In this document: piece by piece, positions 32,014-42,748 of the stretch
How positions within the stretch are numbered: position 1 is the first letter of the stretch
Layout: each line of letters opens with the position of its first letter
Made by a program: the position numbers and the translations under genes
The notes under the pieces: model-generated
Databases searched by the model: none
What the model was told of the DNA's origin: nothing
What the model saw: the letters and a program-made list of their open reading frames with translations, nothing else
Assembly (NCBI GenBank): GCA_030374805.1
Contig: JARGSG010000191.1
Location: 1 to 64,000, forward strand
Length of the DNA stretch: 64,000 nt
Source: Gracilaria gracilis
Taxonomy: Eukaryota > Rhodophyta > Florideophyceae > Gracilariales > Gracilariaceae
Direction: 5' to 3'

Positions 32014-35000
32014 AATAATAATACCATACACACATACGCAGTGGCAAACAAACACGTCAACCGCAACCTACTGTCAGTCAAAGACTTAGCCACGAGATAC
32101 GGATTGGTAACATTCACGACCGATAGAGGTGCAATCTACAACACCAAAACCCACCCACCAGCCCTTATAGCAACAGCTCCCTGGCGCAACCAACAGTATG
32201 AACTCCAAGGCTGGACAGCACATCATAAGGCTCACACAGCTAGAACGTTTCCCCGTAAAAACAAAAACAAACCTCCCAAGATTAAGACAACAACCAAAGC
32301 CAACAAACCCACGACATCACAACGAAAGACAACCAACAAAACGCGGACAACTGCACCACCCGTCACACTACCCGCCCAACAGAAACACACGACAAGAACG
32401 ATGCGCCACTTAACGAACCCGACACACAAATACAAAAGACAGTCCAACCTCCAAACACTTTACAACTGGCATCTCACCCTCAACCATGCACACCCAGCCA
32501 AGCTGTCACTTACGGCCTCACGCAGACTCATTCCCACAATGCCAACCAATCTTCCCACACAGCCCGACATTTCGTGCAGCTCATGCAGCGCCGGCAAGAC
32601 GCATCCCGCCCCACACAAACGAACCACACACAACTACAGGCCAGGCGAGTACCTCAGCTCCGACACATGTGGACCAGTCCACCCAACCTCCAGACACGGA
32701 AACAACCACATACTAATCATCATATGCGCAGCAACCAGATTTGCTATTGCACACTTCCTCAAACAAAGGAAAGACATCCCACCCCGAGTAGAACAAACAC
32801 TCAAACACATACAACACAATATGCAGCTCCCACTCCGACATTTCAGAAGCGACAACGCCAAGGAATACATGTCGAAAGCCATAAAATCGATCTACCACAA
32901 CCATCACGTCACTCACCACCTTCGCACACCCCACCAACCCCAAGAAAACAGCATAGCAGAAAGCTTCAATAGGACAGTGATGAATGCAGTCAGAGCAATG
33001 CTCAATACCGCCGGACTAGATGACACGCATTGGGAAGACGCCGCACGAGACGCCATATTCAAATACAACCTATTGTACCACTCATCCATCAACACCTCGC
33101 CATACTCACTATGGTACGCAAAAAATCCACCCACCCAACGGCTCTACACATTCGGCCAACTCGGTACCATACCGATATATGCACCCAAAAAGAAGATAGA
33201 AGCACGAGCAGATCCAGCACGGTACAATTACCCCACATCCCACACACACATAGTCGTCTTCAACCTGAAAACAACGCAGTACCAACACATCAGAAGCATA
33301 GACTTCAAACCATACCACAAACAAACCGACCCCACAGTACAAACCGCATCTGCATTCAAGGCAAGAGCACAACACCAACAACCCACGCCAACCAACATCA
33401 ACATAGACACACCGCCACCAAAACACCTTGCACAAGCAAGAGCCTACCCGGATGCCAAAGACTGGCAGAAAGCTCACGATGAAGAACTTGACAATCTTGA
33501 CGGCTACGACAGCATCCACTGGCTGCCACGCGAGAGCACACCACCACCAGAGTCCATCATACCACTCATGATGCACTACAGATACAAACGAACAGAAAAT
33601 GGAACCGTACAACAAAGAAAAGCAAGATGCAATCTGCGCGGCGACTTAATGAAACCCGGCCTGCACTACGACCCTCGACATACAACAACTTATACAGCTG
33701 ACCGCAGCACACAGCGACTCCTCATAGCCATCCACGCCAGCCTACAACTCCCACTAGAACACTTCGATATAAAATCGGCATACCTTCATGAAAAGTACCA
33801 GCATGACAAACCCGTGTATGTCCCGCAGATGCCACGCTTTGACGGAAGTTACAAACACAACAGTCGATATGGCCTCCTTCATGGCAACCTATACGGCTCC
33901 CCACCAGCAGCCTATTATTACAACCACGGCCTCAAAACCAAACTCACCCAAATGGGATACCAAGCATCAGAGCACGACCCCTGCCTCTACACGAAAGTAG
34001 AAGATGACAACACATTCACACTCGTCAGCACCACAATTGACGACTTCTTAGTTCTCGAATCAACACGCAAACACATCGACAAACTATACGAAGATCTCCT
34101 GTCCAAATACAAGATCAAACGACTCGGACTCCCAACAAGATTTCTGAACTGGACAATACACCATAGCAAGGACGGCTCCGTACATGTCTCTCAACCGGAC
34201 ACGATAGCAGCCCTGCTCAAGCAAACCGGAATGAACAAAAGTAACCCAGCCAGAACACCATATAACAGCCTCAAACATATAGACCAAACTCCAGACAGCC
34301 CACTACTATCAACGGAAGAAGCCAAAAGATACCGCCAAATCCTTGGAGAGATACGATATATTACAGACAGCACGCGCCCCGATCTCACATACGCCACCAA
34401 CCGATTGGCACAGCACATGAAGACACCAAAAAAGCACCATCAACAAGCCCTAAAGGCTATTCTTCGTTACCTTCGCGGCACGGCAACACATGGACTATTG
34501 TACAAGCCAACAGCCACAGAAAAATACCCGTCTCTCTCCACGTACAGCGATGCCGACTTCGCCAACGCCCGCAACCGCAAATCCATAACAGGAACAATCC
34601 ATTCCTACAATACCACTCCCATAACATGGTCATCCAAGATGCAAACTGTAGTAGCGCTATCCACAACAGAAGCCGAATACATTTCAGCAACGCACGCAAC
34701 GCAACACACCAAATGGTTACGAAAACTGTTAGAATCCGCACAAACGAAGCAGGAACATCCCACTCCGCACTACATCGACAACCGCAGCGCTGTGTTGATA
34801 GCGGGAAATCAAGCACCAACGAAACGTAGAAAGTACATCGATTTACGTCACCACTATCTGCAGCACCATGTGGCTGAACGCACCATCAACCTAAATCGAA
34901 TCCCAACGACGGAAATGCTAGCGGACATGCTAACAAAACCAATTCACCGCGACCGCTTTCGTACGATCCGGGAAGAACTCAACATTGTACCCCACCCACG

Positions 35001-35052
35001 ACAGAACTCAAAATGCAATGCGCCAACCGGGGACTGTCAAACATTCGAGTGA
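32014..35052 (+). CDS. pol: copia pol: protease end, integrase, RT, RNase H
   Basis: Continuous in the gag frame after TAG, to 35052. The first ATG-like start is not needed if it is made by read-through. It begins with the protease end (NLLSVKDLATRYGL). Integrase has an H-x3-H...CSSC zinc region, SSDTCGPV, FRSDNAKEY and PQENSIAESFNRT as the D, D, E residues. RT has FDIKSAYLHEKY and an unusual active site, TTIDDFLVLE, where copia elements usually have YVDD. RNase H has STYSDADFANARNRKS and STTEAEYISATHAT, ending in HYIDNRSAVLIAGN. No further stop or shift in 1,000 codons, so pol itself looks intact. Confidence 0.9.
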   Translation, partial: NNNTIHTYAVANKHVNRNLLSVKDLATRYGLVTFTTDRGAIYNTKTHPPALIATAPWRNQQYELQGWTAHHKAHTARTFPRKNKNKPPKIKTTTKANKPTTSQRKTTNKTRTTAPPVTLPAQQKHTTRTMRHLTNPTHKYKRQSNLQTLYNWHLTLNHAHPAKLSLTASRRLIPTMPTNLPTQPDISCSSCSAGKTHPAPHKRTTHNYRPGEYLSSDTCGPVHPTSRHGNNHILIIICAATRFAIAHFLKQRKDIPPRVEQTLKHIQHNMQLPLRHFRSDNAKEYMSKAIKSIYHNHHVTHHLRTPHQPQENSIAESFNRTVMNAVRAMLNTAGLDDTHWEDAARDAIFKYNLLYHSSINTSPYSLWYAKNPPTQRLYTFGQLGTIPIYAPKKKIEARADPARYNYPTSHTHIVVFNLKTTQYQHIRSIDFKPYHKQTDPTVQTASAFKARAQHQQPTPTNINIDTPPPKHLAQARAYPDAKDWQKAHDEELDNLDGYDSIHWLPRESTPPPESIIPLMMHYRYKRTENGTVQQRKARCNLRGDLMKPGLHYDPRHTTTYTADRSTQRLLIAIHASLQLPLEHFDIKSAYLHEKYQHDKPVYVPQMPRFDGSYKHNSRYGLLHGNLYGSPPAAYYYNHGLKTKLTQMGYQASEHDPCLYTKVEDDNTFTLVSTTIDDFLVLESTRKHIDKLYEDLLSKYKIKRLGLPTRFLNWTIHHSKDGSVHVSQPDTIAALLKQTGMNKSNPARTPYNSLKHIDQTPDSPLLSTEEAKRYRQILGEIRYITDSTRPDLTYATNRLAQHMKTPKKHHQQALKAILRYLRGTATHGLLYKPTATEKYPSLSTYSDADFANARNRKSITGTIHSYNTTPITWSSKMQTVVALSTTEAEYISATHATQHTKWLRKLLESAQTKQEHPTPHYIDNRSAVLIAGNQAPTKRRKYIDLRHHYLQHHVAERTINLNRIPTTEMLADMLTKPIHRDRFRTIREELNIVPHPRQNSKCNAPTGDCQTFE

Positions 35053-35082
35053 CACACTTTGCCGCATTGCATTTTTCGCAAA

Positions 35083-35175
35083 AGTCAAACATTACAGTGA
35101 CCAGTAGATATTTAAGGAAACCGAGATCGAACTCGCAAAGCGAAAAGTAAAAGGAGCTAGCGTCTTCATTCCACA
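35083..35175 (+). repeat. copia 3' LTR (93 bp)
   Basis: Copy of 30354-30446 with two differences. Followed by target copy CAAAC (35176-35180). A partial echo of the LTR start (ACTGTCAAACATT) also occurs at 35035-35047, overlapping the end of pol. Confidence 0.9.
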
Positions 35176-35556
35176 CAAACAACGCAAAAATTGGCGATTG
35201 CAGGAGAGTCCGAATCCGGTATCCGCTGGTCTGTGCGCGGCCTAGGAGCCGAGATATCGGCCATTCTTTGTTTTGGCCGATTTCGAGCCGTGCGCAGGCC
35301 TCTCAAAAAATCTTCCATTTTGGCCGATGGATTTTTTGATCAACGCGCGCGCCGTTGTAAGCGCCGCGCGCGCTGTAAGTGCGGTGCTGTCCATTCCAGA
35401 GAACTTATAGTTAGCTCCATAGTTAGCATTAGCTATATTTAGTCCGAGAGAAGGTACGCGCGTGCGCCGTGGCCCTTGGGACGCCAGTACAATATTTCGC
35501 ACGTGCCACCTGAACAAGAATAAAGTCCAGTGGTTAGCCTAAGGGCGGGAGCGAGA
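35176..35556. other. gypsy-2 spacer, part next to pol
   Basis: No gene. It contains AAAAAATC, TTTTTTGATC and GCGCGCGC blocks like the matching spacer of gypsy-1. Together with 29981-30353 it is about 750 bp long once copia is removed. Confidence 0.5.
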
Positions 35557-37235
35557 TTAAGCTTTTCGCTCGACGTATGCCCCCTCCCTAAGGTCGCGCT
35601 CCGTGCGACCCATGCGGCGCCAGAACCGACGGATAAAGTTCTCTGGGATATTCTCGCGGGGTTCCCAGGTGTCGTCCTTTGGAGTATACCCGTACCAGCG
35701 GACTCGGTACAGGATGCGATCGTTCTCGTCGAGTCCAACGTTGACCACATGGTCGATTGCACTTTCCTTTGGAGCCGAGGGAAGGTCGTCCTCTGGCAGT
35801 TCCATCTCCTCTATCGGGGCGTATCCATCGTTGTCCAAGTGGGAGCCGTGCCTTGTTCTACTGGCGCGAGGGTCTAGTTCCTCTGGCAGTACCATGTGGT
35901 CCAAAGGGGCGTAGCCGTCATTATCTAAGTGGGATGGCAAAGCGCTTGTGGCGTTTTGCGCCGGGGGTGAGACCGGGGGATCTGCAGTCACTGCCTTCCG
36001 ACGGGGAACTCTAGAACGCTTCCGAGCGAACACAGGATCAACTGTGACATTCGTTGGTCCCTGAGGTGTGCCTGTTTTAGGATCAGGCTCAGCATTCTGC
36101 GGACCTGACGCAATCTCCATTGGAGGGGGAGCACTACTTGACGGTTGTCCAGAGGGATTCTGCGGGACTTTCGAGACCCGATCAATGGAAACCGTATCCT
36201 GTAGGCCATCGATCTCGATGGTGACGGTGTGAGACGTGGCAGACAACACCTTGTAGGGTCCAGAGGAACAAGGTAAGAGCTTCCGCGTGATTACCTCGAT
36301 GTCGTCCTTTGGCTTATCCGTTGGGGCCCGGTCCAGATAGACCATATCGCCGGCCATGAAGGACGGTGTGAACCGAACGGCTTTGTCGAAATCCGCCTTG
36401 TACCTGCGCTGGGAATGCGTTAACGTGGTACGGGCCGTACGGATAATGTTGTCAGTCCGCTTTCGGGAGTACCGTTTCGCCTGGGCAGGAGTCATATCCG
36501 CGGTGTAGTCCTGGGGAATCCATGAGTCCTTTAGGTCTATTGCGAAGTGTGGTGGCTGTCGCGTTAGCGTCAAGTCAAAGGGCGTGGTTCCTGTAGACCT
36601 ATGGACTTGCGTGTTGTACACATAGACCAATGGTCCCACGTAGTCATCCCAGTCGGCCTGGTGCTCGGCTGTGTAGTGTACCAGCCTGCCCACGATTGTC
36701 CGATTGAAGCGCTCAGCCTGTCCATTGGTCTGCGGGTGATAAGCCGTCGTGGTGACGTGCTTAATGCCTAGGGACGAACAGACATGTGCAAAGAACTTGG
36801 ACACAAACTGTGGTCCATTGTCGGAGAGGAGATAAAGCAGTAGACCATATGGATATACCCAGTGGGTCAGAAAGGCCATAGCGACGTCCGTCGCCGTGGT
36901 AGACCTCAGTGGAATAGCTCGTGTCAGCTTTGTGAACCTATCGGTAATCACCAATATAAAGCGGTTCCCGTGGGTCGTAGACGGCAAAGGCCCCAGGATA
37001 TCAGTCGCGATGAATTCCAGTGGCCCGGCTGCAGGAAATAACTTCAGTTTAGCCTGATGAGTCGCTCTTGAACCACGGGCCTTGACACATGAAACACATG
37101 TCCTTGACGTGAACCAAAGATGATTCGCCATAAAGGGCCAGTAGAAATGCTTCCGTAGGGACTGGTACATCCTCGTCCCTCCAGGGTGACCGACCAGCCG
37201 GGGGTAATGAGCGAAGTAAAGGACTCGTGCCCTAA
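35557..37235 (-). pseudogene. pol: gypsy-2 integrase and chromodomain, out of frame with RT
   Basis: Second part of pol. The zinc region has HYPRLVGHPGG and later CVSC. Integrase core has FIATDILGPL, LLSDNGPQF and HPQTNGQAERFNRT (D, D, E). A Pro-rich linker with two copies of a H-L-D-N-D-G-Y-A-P unit follows, then a chromodomain YRVRWYGYTPKDDTWEP...IPENF, which in chromoviruses guides integration to marked chromatin. It is in a different frame from RT/RNase H. The switch lies at GGG 37236-37238 (CCC on the coding strand), consistent with one inserted base. No ATG starts this part, so it is made only if the frame is restored. Confidence 0.85.
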
Positions 37236-39996
37236 GGGACTTTCGGAATGACCCTTCGGATCGCTCCGTCCAGAGGTGCTCTGCGACAAAGCAGGCCGAA
37301 TCGGTCGTAGTCAAATAGACAGCCGGGAGTCCCGACGAGGTCGCCTTGCTTCTTGCAGTAGTCGTCATCCTTCTGGGCCTGAAGGAGCTCATCGAGGGTG
37401 ATTGGAAGGAGCTCCTTTTCCTCCGGCTGAACCGCATTGACCTCCAGGGTCTGGGCCTCGTTGGCTTCTTCCATAGGCCAGTCCACGAGATAAACCGTGT
37501 TCGGATCCACGTCTGGGTCATCGCATCTGACTCGACTTAACAGGTGGTCATCCTCTCGTTCGGACTCGTATTCTGCGAGGTCCGGAGTAGGTAAATCGTC
37601 ATCCAACGGGGACTGATCAGTTCCGTCTGTCAGGATCCTAGAGAGGGCATCAGCGGCTTGATGATTGATACCCGGCCTATAGGCGACATCGAAATCGAAC
37701 TCAGGGAGGCGTAATCTCCATCGAGCGAGCCTACTGGACGCATCTGTCATGTTCATCAGCCACCGCAAGGAATGATGATCTGTCCTAATGGTGAAACGAA
37801 CTCCTTCCAAATAAGGACGTAGTGTCAGTACGGACCAGACGATGGCTAAGCACTCCTTCTCGGACGTGCTATAGTTCCGTTCTGGACTCGTCAGTGAACG
37901 ACTCCAATATCCAATTGGTCGATAGTCCTTCGGAGATTTCTGCTCCTGGAGGAGCACACATCCAATCTGTACTTCAGACGCATCCGTATCAAGGATGTAC
38001 GGTTTTTCCGGTTTGGGCAAGGCCAATATAGGAGGATTAAGAAGCTTATCCTTTGGGGTTTGGAAGGCTTCGTATTGCTCGTCCGTAAGGCAATCAAACT
38101 CCGATGGTGTCCCTTTCCTCAGCATACCGTTCAGCGGCGCAGCAATTTTCGCAAACCCTTGGACAAAGCGGCGATAGACATTACATAGACCTAAGAAGGA
38201 ACGAAGCTCCGTGTGGGTCCTTGGCGGCTTGGCCTGGCGGATAGCGTCTGTTGTCCTAGAGGCTACCTTAAGCCGTCCAGGCAAGACCACATGCCCAAGA
38301 TAGTCCACAGAGGCCTGAAAGAAGAAGCACTTGGGTAGCTTCAATGTTATGCCGGCCTCTCGGAGAATCCTAAGGACTGTTATCACGTGATTGAAGTGTT
38401 CCCCAATGGTCTTCGAGAAGATGATGACATCATCCAAGTAGACCAAAGCGAATTTCCACTTAACCCTTGAGAGGATAATGTCCATTGCTCTCTGGAAAGT
38501 CGCAGGCGCGTTCATCAGACCAAAGGGCATTCGGGTAAACCTGAAGAGTCCTTCGTGGGTCGCAAACGTCGTCAGCGGCTTTGCGGCTTCGTCCAATGGT
38601 ATCTGCCAATAACCCCAATTGGCGTCCAGGGTCGTAAAGACAGTCGCCTCTCCTAAAGAGTCAAGGCAGTCGTCCATACGGGGAATGGGATACGAATCCC
38701 GTTTGGTCATGGAATTCAATTTCCTGTAGTCGATGCAGAACCGTACCGATCCGTCCTTCTTGGCAACCAGGACAAACGGACTTGCCCATTCGGACTGGTG
38801 TGGAGGTGCCAGTTCGATGACATTGGCCTTTCGCATCTTCTCCATTTGTTCGGCCACGATGGATCTGCCCTTCAGACCTGTCCTATATGGGTGTTGGTAC
38901 ACAGGGTTTGCATCTTCCTTGAGGTCAATTCGGTGCTTGGTTGCACGAATTTCACCCAACCTGCCGGACCACATGGATTTGAAATCTCGAAGGAGTTCTA
39001 TAACCTGAGATCGGTAGGATTCAAATTCCTCGCCCATATGGACTTCCCCCTCCCAAGACTCTACGTCCTCGTCATTGTCGGGGGTTGAGTCGTCCAAATT
39101 GGTTTCCATAATGGCCACAGGAGCTGGCAGGGCGATGCCAACTACTGTTCCATTAGGTAGCCGAACTGGTTGATCACGGAAATTACTGAGATTGACCATA
39201 AAGGGCTGACGCGGACGAAGGTCCATTACTCCATTGGCCATAAGGGTGAGTTGACGCCGAATCGTCTTCGGATGATTCTGAAGCGTCAACAGACTAGAGG
39301 ATTCGCACTGTGCCCAAGCGGTGGTCTGAGTCATCGATGGTATCACTACCGCTTTTGTGAGTCTGACCTTGTTGGATACGGTGTTTGTGGCCAGTGGAGG
39401 CCGTCGTGGGTTAGCGTCTGGTTCCGGTTTGGAACCTACCAAAGCCACTGGAAATGCGCGATTAAACGCGACTTTTCGAAGGCCCGGGTAAATGGCCTTC
39501 ACGTAACGGTCGATGAAAGAAGTCCCGAGGATGCATTCCGCGCCCAAATTGGGACAAACGAGGAACCAAGTGCAAACTTTTAGGTTGCCTAATTTGACAA
39601 ACAATGGTATGATTCCTTTAATGGCCATGGGACGGCGTGATGCATCTGTGATCCTGGGGGTCTTCCTCATCTTAACCTTGTCTTCCCAACCGTATGGTAA
39701 GACCTTTGGATGTACCAGGTTTGGTCCAACACCGGTATCCAGCACGCTCGTAACTACTCGGGCGTGAGAGGTGCGGAGTGCTATGGTCATTCGAACCTTG
39801 TAGTTCTCTTTCCTGAGGACACAAACTGGGTCCTGGTCATCCGATGACGGCTCTTCCAAGTCTTCAATCCAATCGTCCACTGGTTGGTCAGACTCCGAAG
39901 GACTTGAGGAGCTGATGCCCACTGACTCCTGTGGTCTAACTGGGTTGAGGCTAGGATCCTCAGAGGGGCGGTTCGCCTCGGTCCGCTCCTCTACTC
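37232..39996 (-). CDS. pol: gypsy-2 pol: protease, reverse transcriptase, RNase H
   Basis: Open in the -1 frame relative to gag from the frameshift site onward. Protease has SVLDTGVGPN (DTGV rather than the usual DTGA or DSGA). RT has GSVRFCIDYRKLN, MPFGLMNAPATFQ and ALVYLDDVIIFSK (YLDD). RNase H has YILDTDASEVQIG, RTDHHSLRW and ADALSRI. The end is an early stop caused by the one-base change at 37236-37238. The frame has no ATG near its start, as expected if it is expressed as a gag-pol fusion. Confidence 0.9.
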
Positions 39997-40003
39997 GTTT
40001 TCC
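39962..40003 (-). promoter_or_regulatory. Probable -1 ribosomal frameshift signal, gypsy-2 gag/pol
   Basis: On the - strand: heptamer GGAAAAC (40003-39997), 4-nt spacer (39996-39993), stem arm AGAGGAGCGG (39992-39983), 11-nt loop, arm CCGCCCCTCT (39971-39962). Nine of ten stem positions pair. Gag stops with TAG at 39993-39991 and pol continues in the -1 frame. The heptamer is identical to that in gypsy-1 while the stem sequence is unrelated, so structure rather than sequence is kept. Confidence 0.65.
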
Positions 40004-42147
40004 CGTTCGGTCTCTCCATGACGTTCCAATGGAACGCCCTCGCCTTGTACCTGAGGAATCGGTTCCACGTCGGTGGTATCGATAGCGTTGACCTGTTGCG
40101 GACGGAATGTCTCGCGAGGGGTAGCGTATCGACTAGACCTTGGCGACTGCGAACTCTTTTGGTATGGGCGAGTGTACATTCCTTCGGACTTCCTCGCCTG
40201 GAAGTTCTCATCCCTTCTGGCCAACAGGTTCTTGCGAACGTCTTCTGGCATGAACTTCATGCAGTCACACGGTCTCGCCGTAGACAGAGAAATGAAGCAT
40301 GCCCCTGACCGGGTGAAAACGTCCTTCCTTGGTTGGACAAAAGTGTACCTCGGCGCGGTCTGTCCAGATGGAGTGCTCGTTCCGGTGGTCGGTATAGATG
40401 GGGCACCAGACGGAACAGAAGAAAAAGACACCGCGAGGATATCTCCCTCTTCCGAGTGCATGGGGCCAACGGACTCGCTTTCAGAGGAATTGACCATATG
40501 GACTTTAGAGCTTTTCCGCAACGGAGAGGCTCTGCCTCTGGCATCCATGTCCGCAGCCCGACGAGACGTCCTATAGGTTTTGCCATAACCTTCGGCATAC
40601 GTGACCAGCTGGCGGAAGGAGAGCTTTTGATGGTCCGTGTGGTGATTCCGCACATGCGTCCTAATGGCCGGAAGCAGCCCAGCGATGAAATGCTGCTTGA
40701 GTCGACCTTCGGAAAACACATTTCCACAACGGTAAGCCTTCTTCCAAAGTTGGTCAGCAAAGTCCGACTCGGTTATGTTCGTGCTCTGCCTAAAGGAGAT
40801 CACGTCCTGATGGGCATCCATAATGACATCATCAGTGGCATAAGTGTCTAGTAGGTAGTGAACCACCTCCGGATATGACCTGAGGAGCTTCCTGTCGGTC
40901 GCATCAATCGGGTCATTAGTCCCAGAAATCTTCGCTACCACATGGTCACGCGCCTGTCCACTGAGGAAAAACTGAAACAGGTACAGAGCGGCACCCTCGT
41001 GGACGCCGTTCTGATGGCAGGCCGTACGGAATTGACTCAAGAACCTGAAGACGGTGATCGGGTCAGCACCCGAGAACTTGTCCGTAAGGGTGAGCTGCAT
41101 CCGTTTGGCCCACTTGGTGACCTTGCGGGCCACCGAACCGGAATACCGTTTGGACTTATCAACCAGGCGGTATGTCCGATAATCCAGAACTTTCTGGAAA
41201 AGTTCGTTCGTGGTGGTCAGCGGTTTGAGGCGTCGAACAGCTGCCTCATCCGCGTCCGAATCGGTTGAAGACGATGAGTCCGAACTGGAATCTTCATCGC
41301 TATCGTCCGAACGGTCTCTCCTTTTTCTCGACTTCTTATCTCTCTTCTTACTTCTCTTCTTCCTACGGTCAACACTTCGTCTGTCCAATGGAGCGATCTC
41401 CTCATCGCCGAATCTACTGGGCCTACGGGGCTGCTGGGACCCCTGGTACCTCCTGGGTGGTGCATCCATTAGGACTACTTGCCGGGGAGGCTCTCTTCCA
41501 CTCACTGGGTGCACGGCCATTTGGTCTTCCTGTATATCGATCCGGCGAGGGGCTGGCAAGGCAGCTACTCCCGGAGGTTCGGAGTGTGGTTGCCACACAG
41601 AGGCCGATGGATTACTTTGATTAGTGGCCCGAAGGGCCGAGGGGCCTACCTGGCGTGTGACCCCCATCTGGATAGCCGAGGCCATTGCATCGACAAAGGT
41701 GCTCGATTCCAAGACCTTTGGGATCAGGCGGTGAATCTGTTGGTCAATCATCCCCTCCAAGACCATTGGTACGCGAGTATCCAAAAGGGTCTGAACATGC
41801 TCTTCACAGAGTGTTCTCAGCTGTGGCCAAAGGACGTCAGCGAGACCTTTGGAAAGGTCTTCCCTGACACTCGGGGCGACTTCCACTGGGTCCTGCGTCG
41901 GCGTGGCCGGCTGGGAATTGATCCTGTCCAAGCGGGTACGAAGACGAGAGGCCAAACTGAGCTCTCTACCTATCCGTTCGGGGTTATCAAGGGGGGTCAT
42001 TGGGCGTCCCTGAGGATGGCTACGTGTGCTCCGACGATCACTGATCGCATCAGCCGTGAGGCCAATGGTTTCGGGAACCGTCGTAGTTCCACTGGGGCCT
42101 GCTTGGGGAGCCCGAGAGTCATCTTTCTGAAGGTTATCGGTATCCAT
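39991..42147 (-). CDS. gag: gypsy-2 gag
   Basis: Intact gag of 718 residues from ATG 42147. The frame opens further upstream, to GTG 42234, without an ATG. Order: a Ser/Arg-rich N-terminus, a very basic KKRSKKRDKKSRKRR tract followed by an Asp/Ser run, then the helical capsid-like region (FSGADPITVFRFLSQFRTA through RCGNVFSEGRLKQHF). The CCHC knuckle seen in gypsy-1 is degenerate here: CFISLSTARPCDC lacks the second Cys and the His. That may reduce RNA packaging, or the basic tract may take over. Confidence 0.85.
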   Translation of the reverse strand: MDTDNLQKDDSRAPQAGPSGTTTVPETIGLTADAISDRRSTRSHPQGRPMTPLDNPERIGRELSLASRLRTRLDRINSQPATPTQDPVEVAPSVREDLSKGLADVLWPQLRTLCEEHVQTLLDTRVPMVLEGMIDQQIHRLIPKVLESSTFVDAMASAIQMGVTRQVGPSALRATNQSNPSASVWQPHSEPPGVAALPAPRRIDIQEDQMAVHPVSGREPPRQVVLMDAPPRRYQGSQQPRRPSRFGDEEIAPLDRRSVDRRKKRSKKRDKKSRKRRDRSDDSDEDSSSDSSSSTDSDADEAAVRRLKPLTTTNELFQKVLDYRTYRLVDKSKRYSGSVARKVTKWAKRMQLTLTDKFSGADPITVFRFLSQFRTACHQNGVHEGAALYLFQFFLSGQARDHVVAKISGTNDPIDATDRKLLRSYPEVVHYLLDTYATDDVIMDAHQDVISFRQSTNITESDFADQLWKKAYRCGNVFSEGRLKQHFIAGLLPAIRTHVRNHHTDHQKLSFRQLVTYAEGYGKTYRTSRRAADMDARGRASPLRKSSKVHMVNSSESESVGPMHSEEGDILAVSFSSVPSGAPSIPTTGTSTPSGQTAPRYTFVQPRKDVFTRSGACFISLSTARPCDCMKFMPEDVRKNLLARRDENFQARKSEGMYTRPYQKSSQSPRSSRYATPRETFRPQQVNAIDTTDVEPIPQVQGEGVPLERHGETERENE

Positions 42148-42250
42148 GAGGCGGTTGTTTTCCTGTACCAGTCCGTCGGTCCAGATCCTGCGCGGTAGAA
42201 TCCTATGGTAAACTTCTTTCCTGAGAAGGTCCACTGATCGTCCTCGAGGA

Positions 42251-42268
42251 TTCTAGGTCGGGAGACCA
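42251..42268 (-). other. gypsy-2 primer-binding site
   Basis: TGGTCTCCCGACCTAGAA on the - strand, two bases inside the 5' LTR. It is the complement of a tRNA 3' end finishing GGGAGACCA. The tRNA species was not determined. Confidence 0.7.
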
Positions 42269-42270
42269 AA

Positions 42271-42748
42271 TGTAGGATAGTGGGCAATGAGCGCTCACTC
42301 CTAAGGCCTCGATGGTAGCTTGGCAGAGCGGTCCACGTAGGAGGAGGATGACGGCGACACCTCTGGTACGGAGGTACAATGGGCGGACACTAACTATGCA
42401 CTCCTACAGGACGGAAGGCGCAGTAGTGGCGGCTTGAAGACCTAGAGGCAAGAAAACGGCAAGCTTGGGGGCTAGTCATGACCAAGAGGGTGTCTGTTTT
42501 ACAACATGAGGGGAGGCGCTGCTCGAGGTGCTTAAGTATCTGCACCGAGGCGCCTCTACCCTGTGGCACTGTAATGTGTCCTATCCTATATCTACAGTGG
42601 GTCCTAATGGCTAATATAATGAAATACAATAATAAAAAGGTCCTCTGGCAATCGCGCACGCGTAGCGCCACCTCTTCAGGCCCATACACGTGTTATACGT
42701 CCATGATGGTCTCTCAGCTTGCTCGTCCTCAGGATTCGCTTTCCCACA
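42271..42748 (-). repeat. gypsy-2 5' LTR
   Basis: 478-bp partner of 27470-27947. Followed outside by target copy CAAGC (42749-42753). Confidence 0.97.

Larger units (their letters stand above)
30354..35175 (+). mobile_element. Ty1/copia element nested in gypsy-2
   Basis: Complete copia-type retrotransposon of 4,822 bp with 93-bp LTRs (30354-30446 and 35083-35175) and the 5-bp duplication CAAAC on both sides (30349-30353 and 35176-35180). Order: LTR, half-tRNA primer site, gag, protease, integrase, RT, RNase H. The LTRs differ at two positions. The coding strand is strikingly rich in A and C. The very short LTRs and the unusual RT box suggest relationship to the aquatic GalEa/PyRE1G1 group of copia elements known from crustaceans and Porphyra; that is from memory and needs a tree. 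Confidence 0.93.
27470..42748 (-). mobile_element. Complete Ty3/gypsy chromovirus gypsy-2 with nested copia
   Basis: LTR retrotransposon on the - strand with both 478-bp LTRs (42271-42748 and 27470-27947) and the 5-bp duplication CAAGC on each side (27465-27469 and 42749-42753). Order on -: LTR, primer site, gag, pol ending in a chromodomain, spacer, antisense ORF, purine tract, LTR. The LTRs differ at 8 of 478 positions by my comparison. A copia element sits in the spacer. Without that insert (4,822 bp plus one 5-bp duplication) gypsy-2 is about 10.45 kb. Only two one-base breaks were seen, one in pol and one in the antisense ORF. Confidence 0.95.

Noticed and set aside
35035-35047. Alternative start of the copia 3' LTR (ACTGTCAAACATT)
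   Set aside because: Only 13 bases match. The 93-bp repeat and the CAAAC duplication fix the boundary at 35083-35175.
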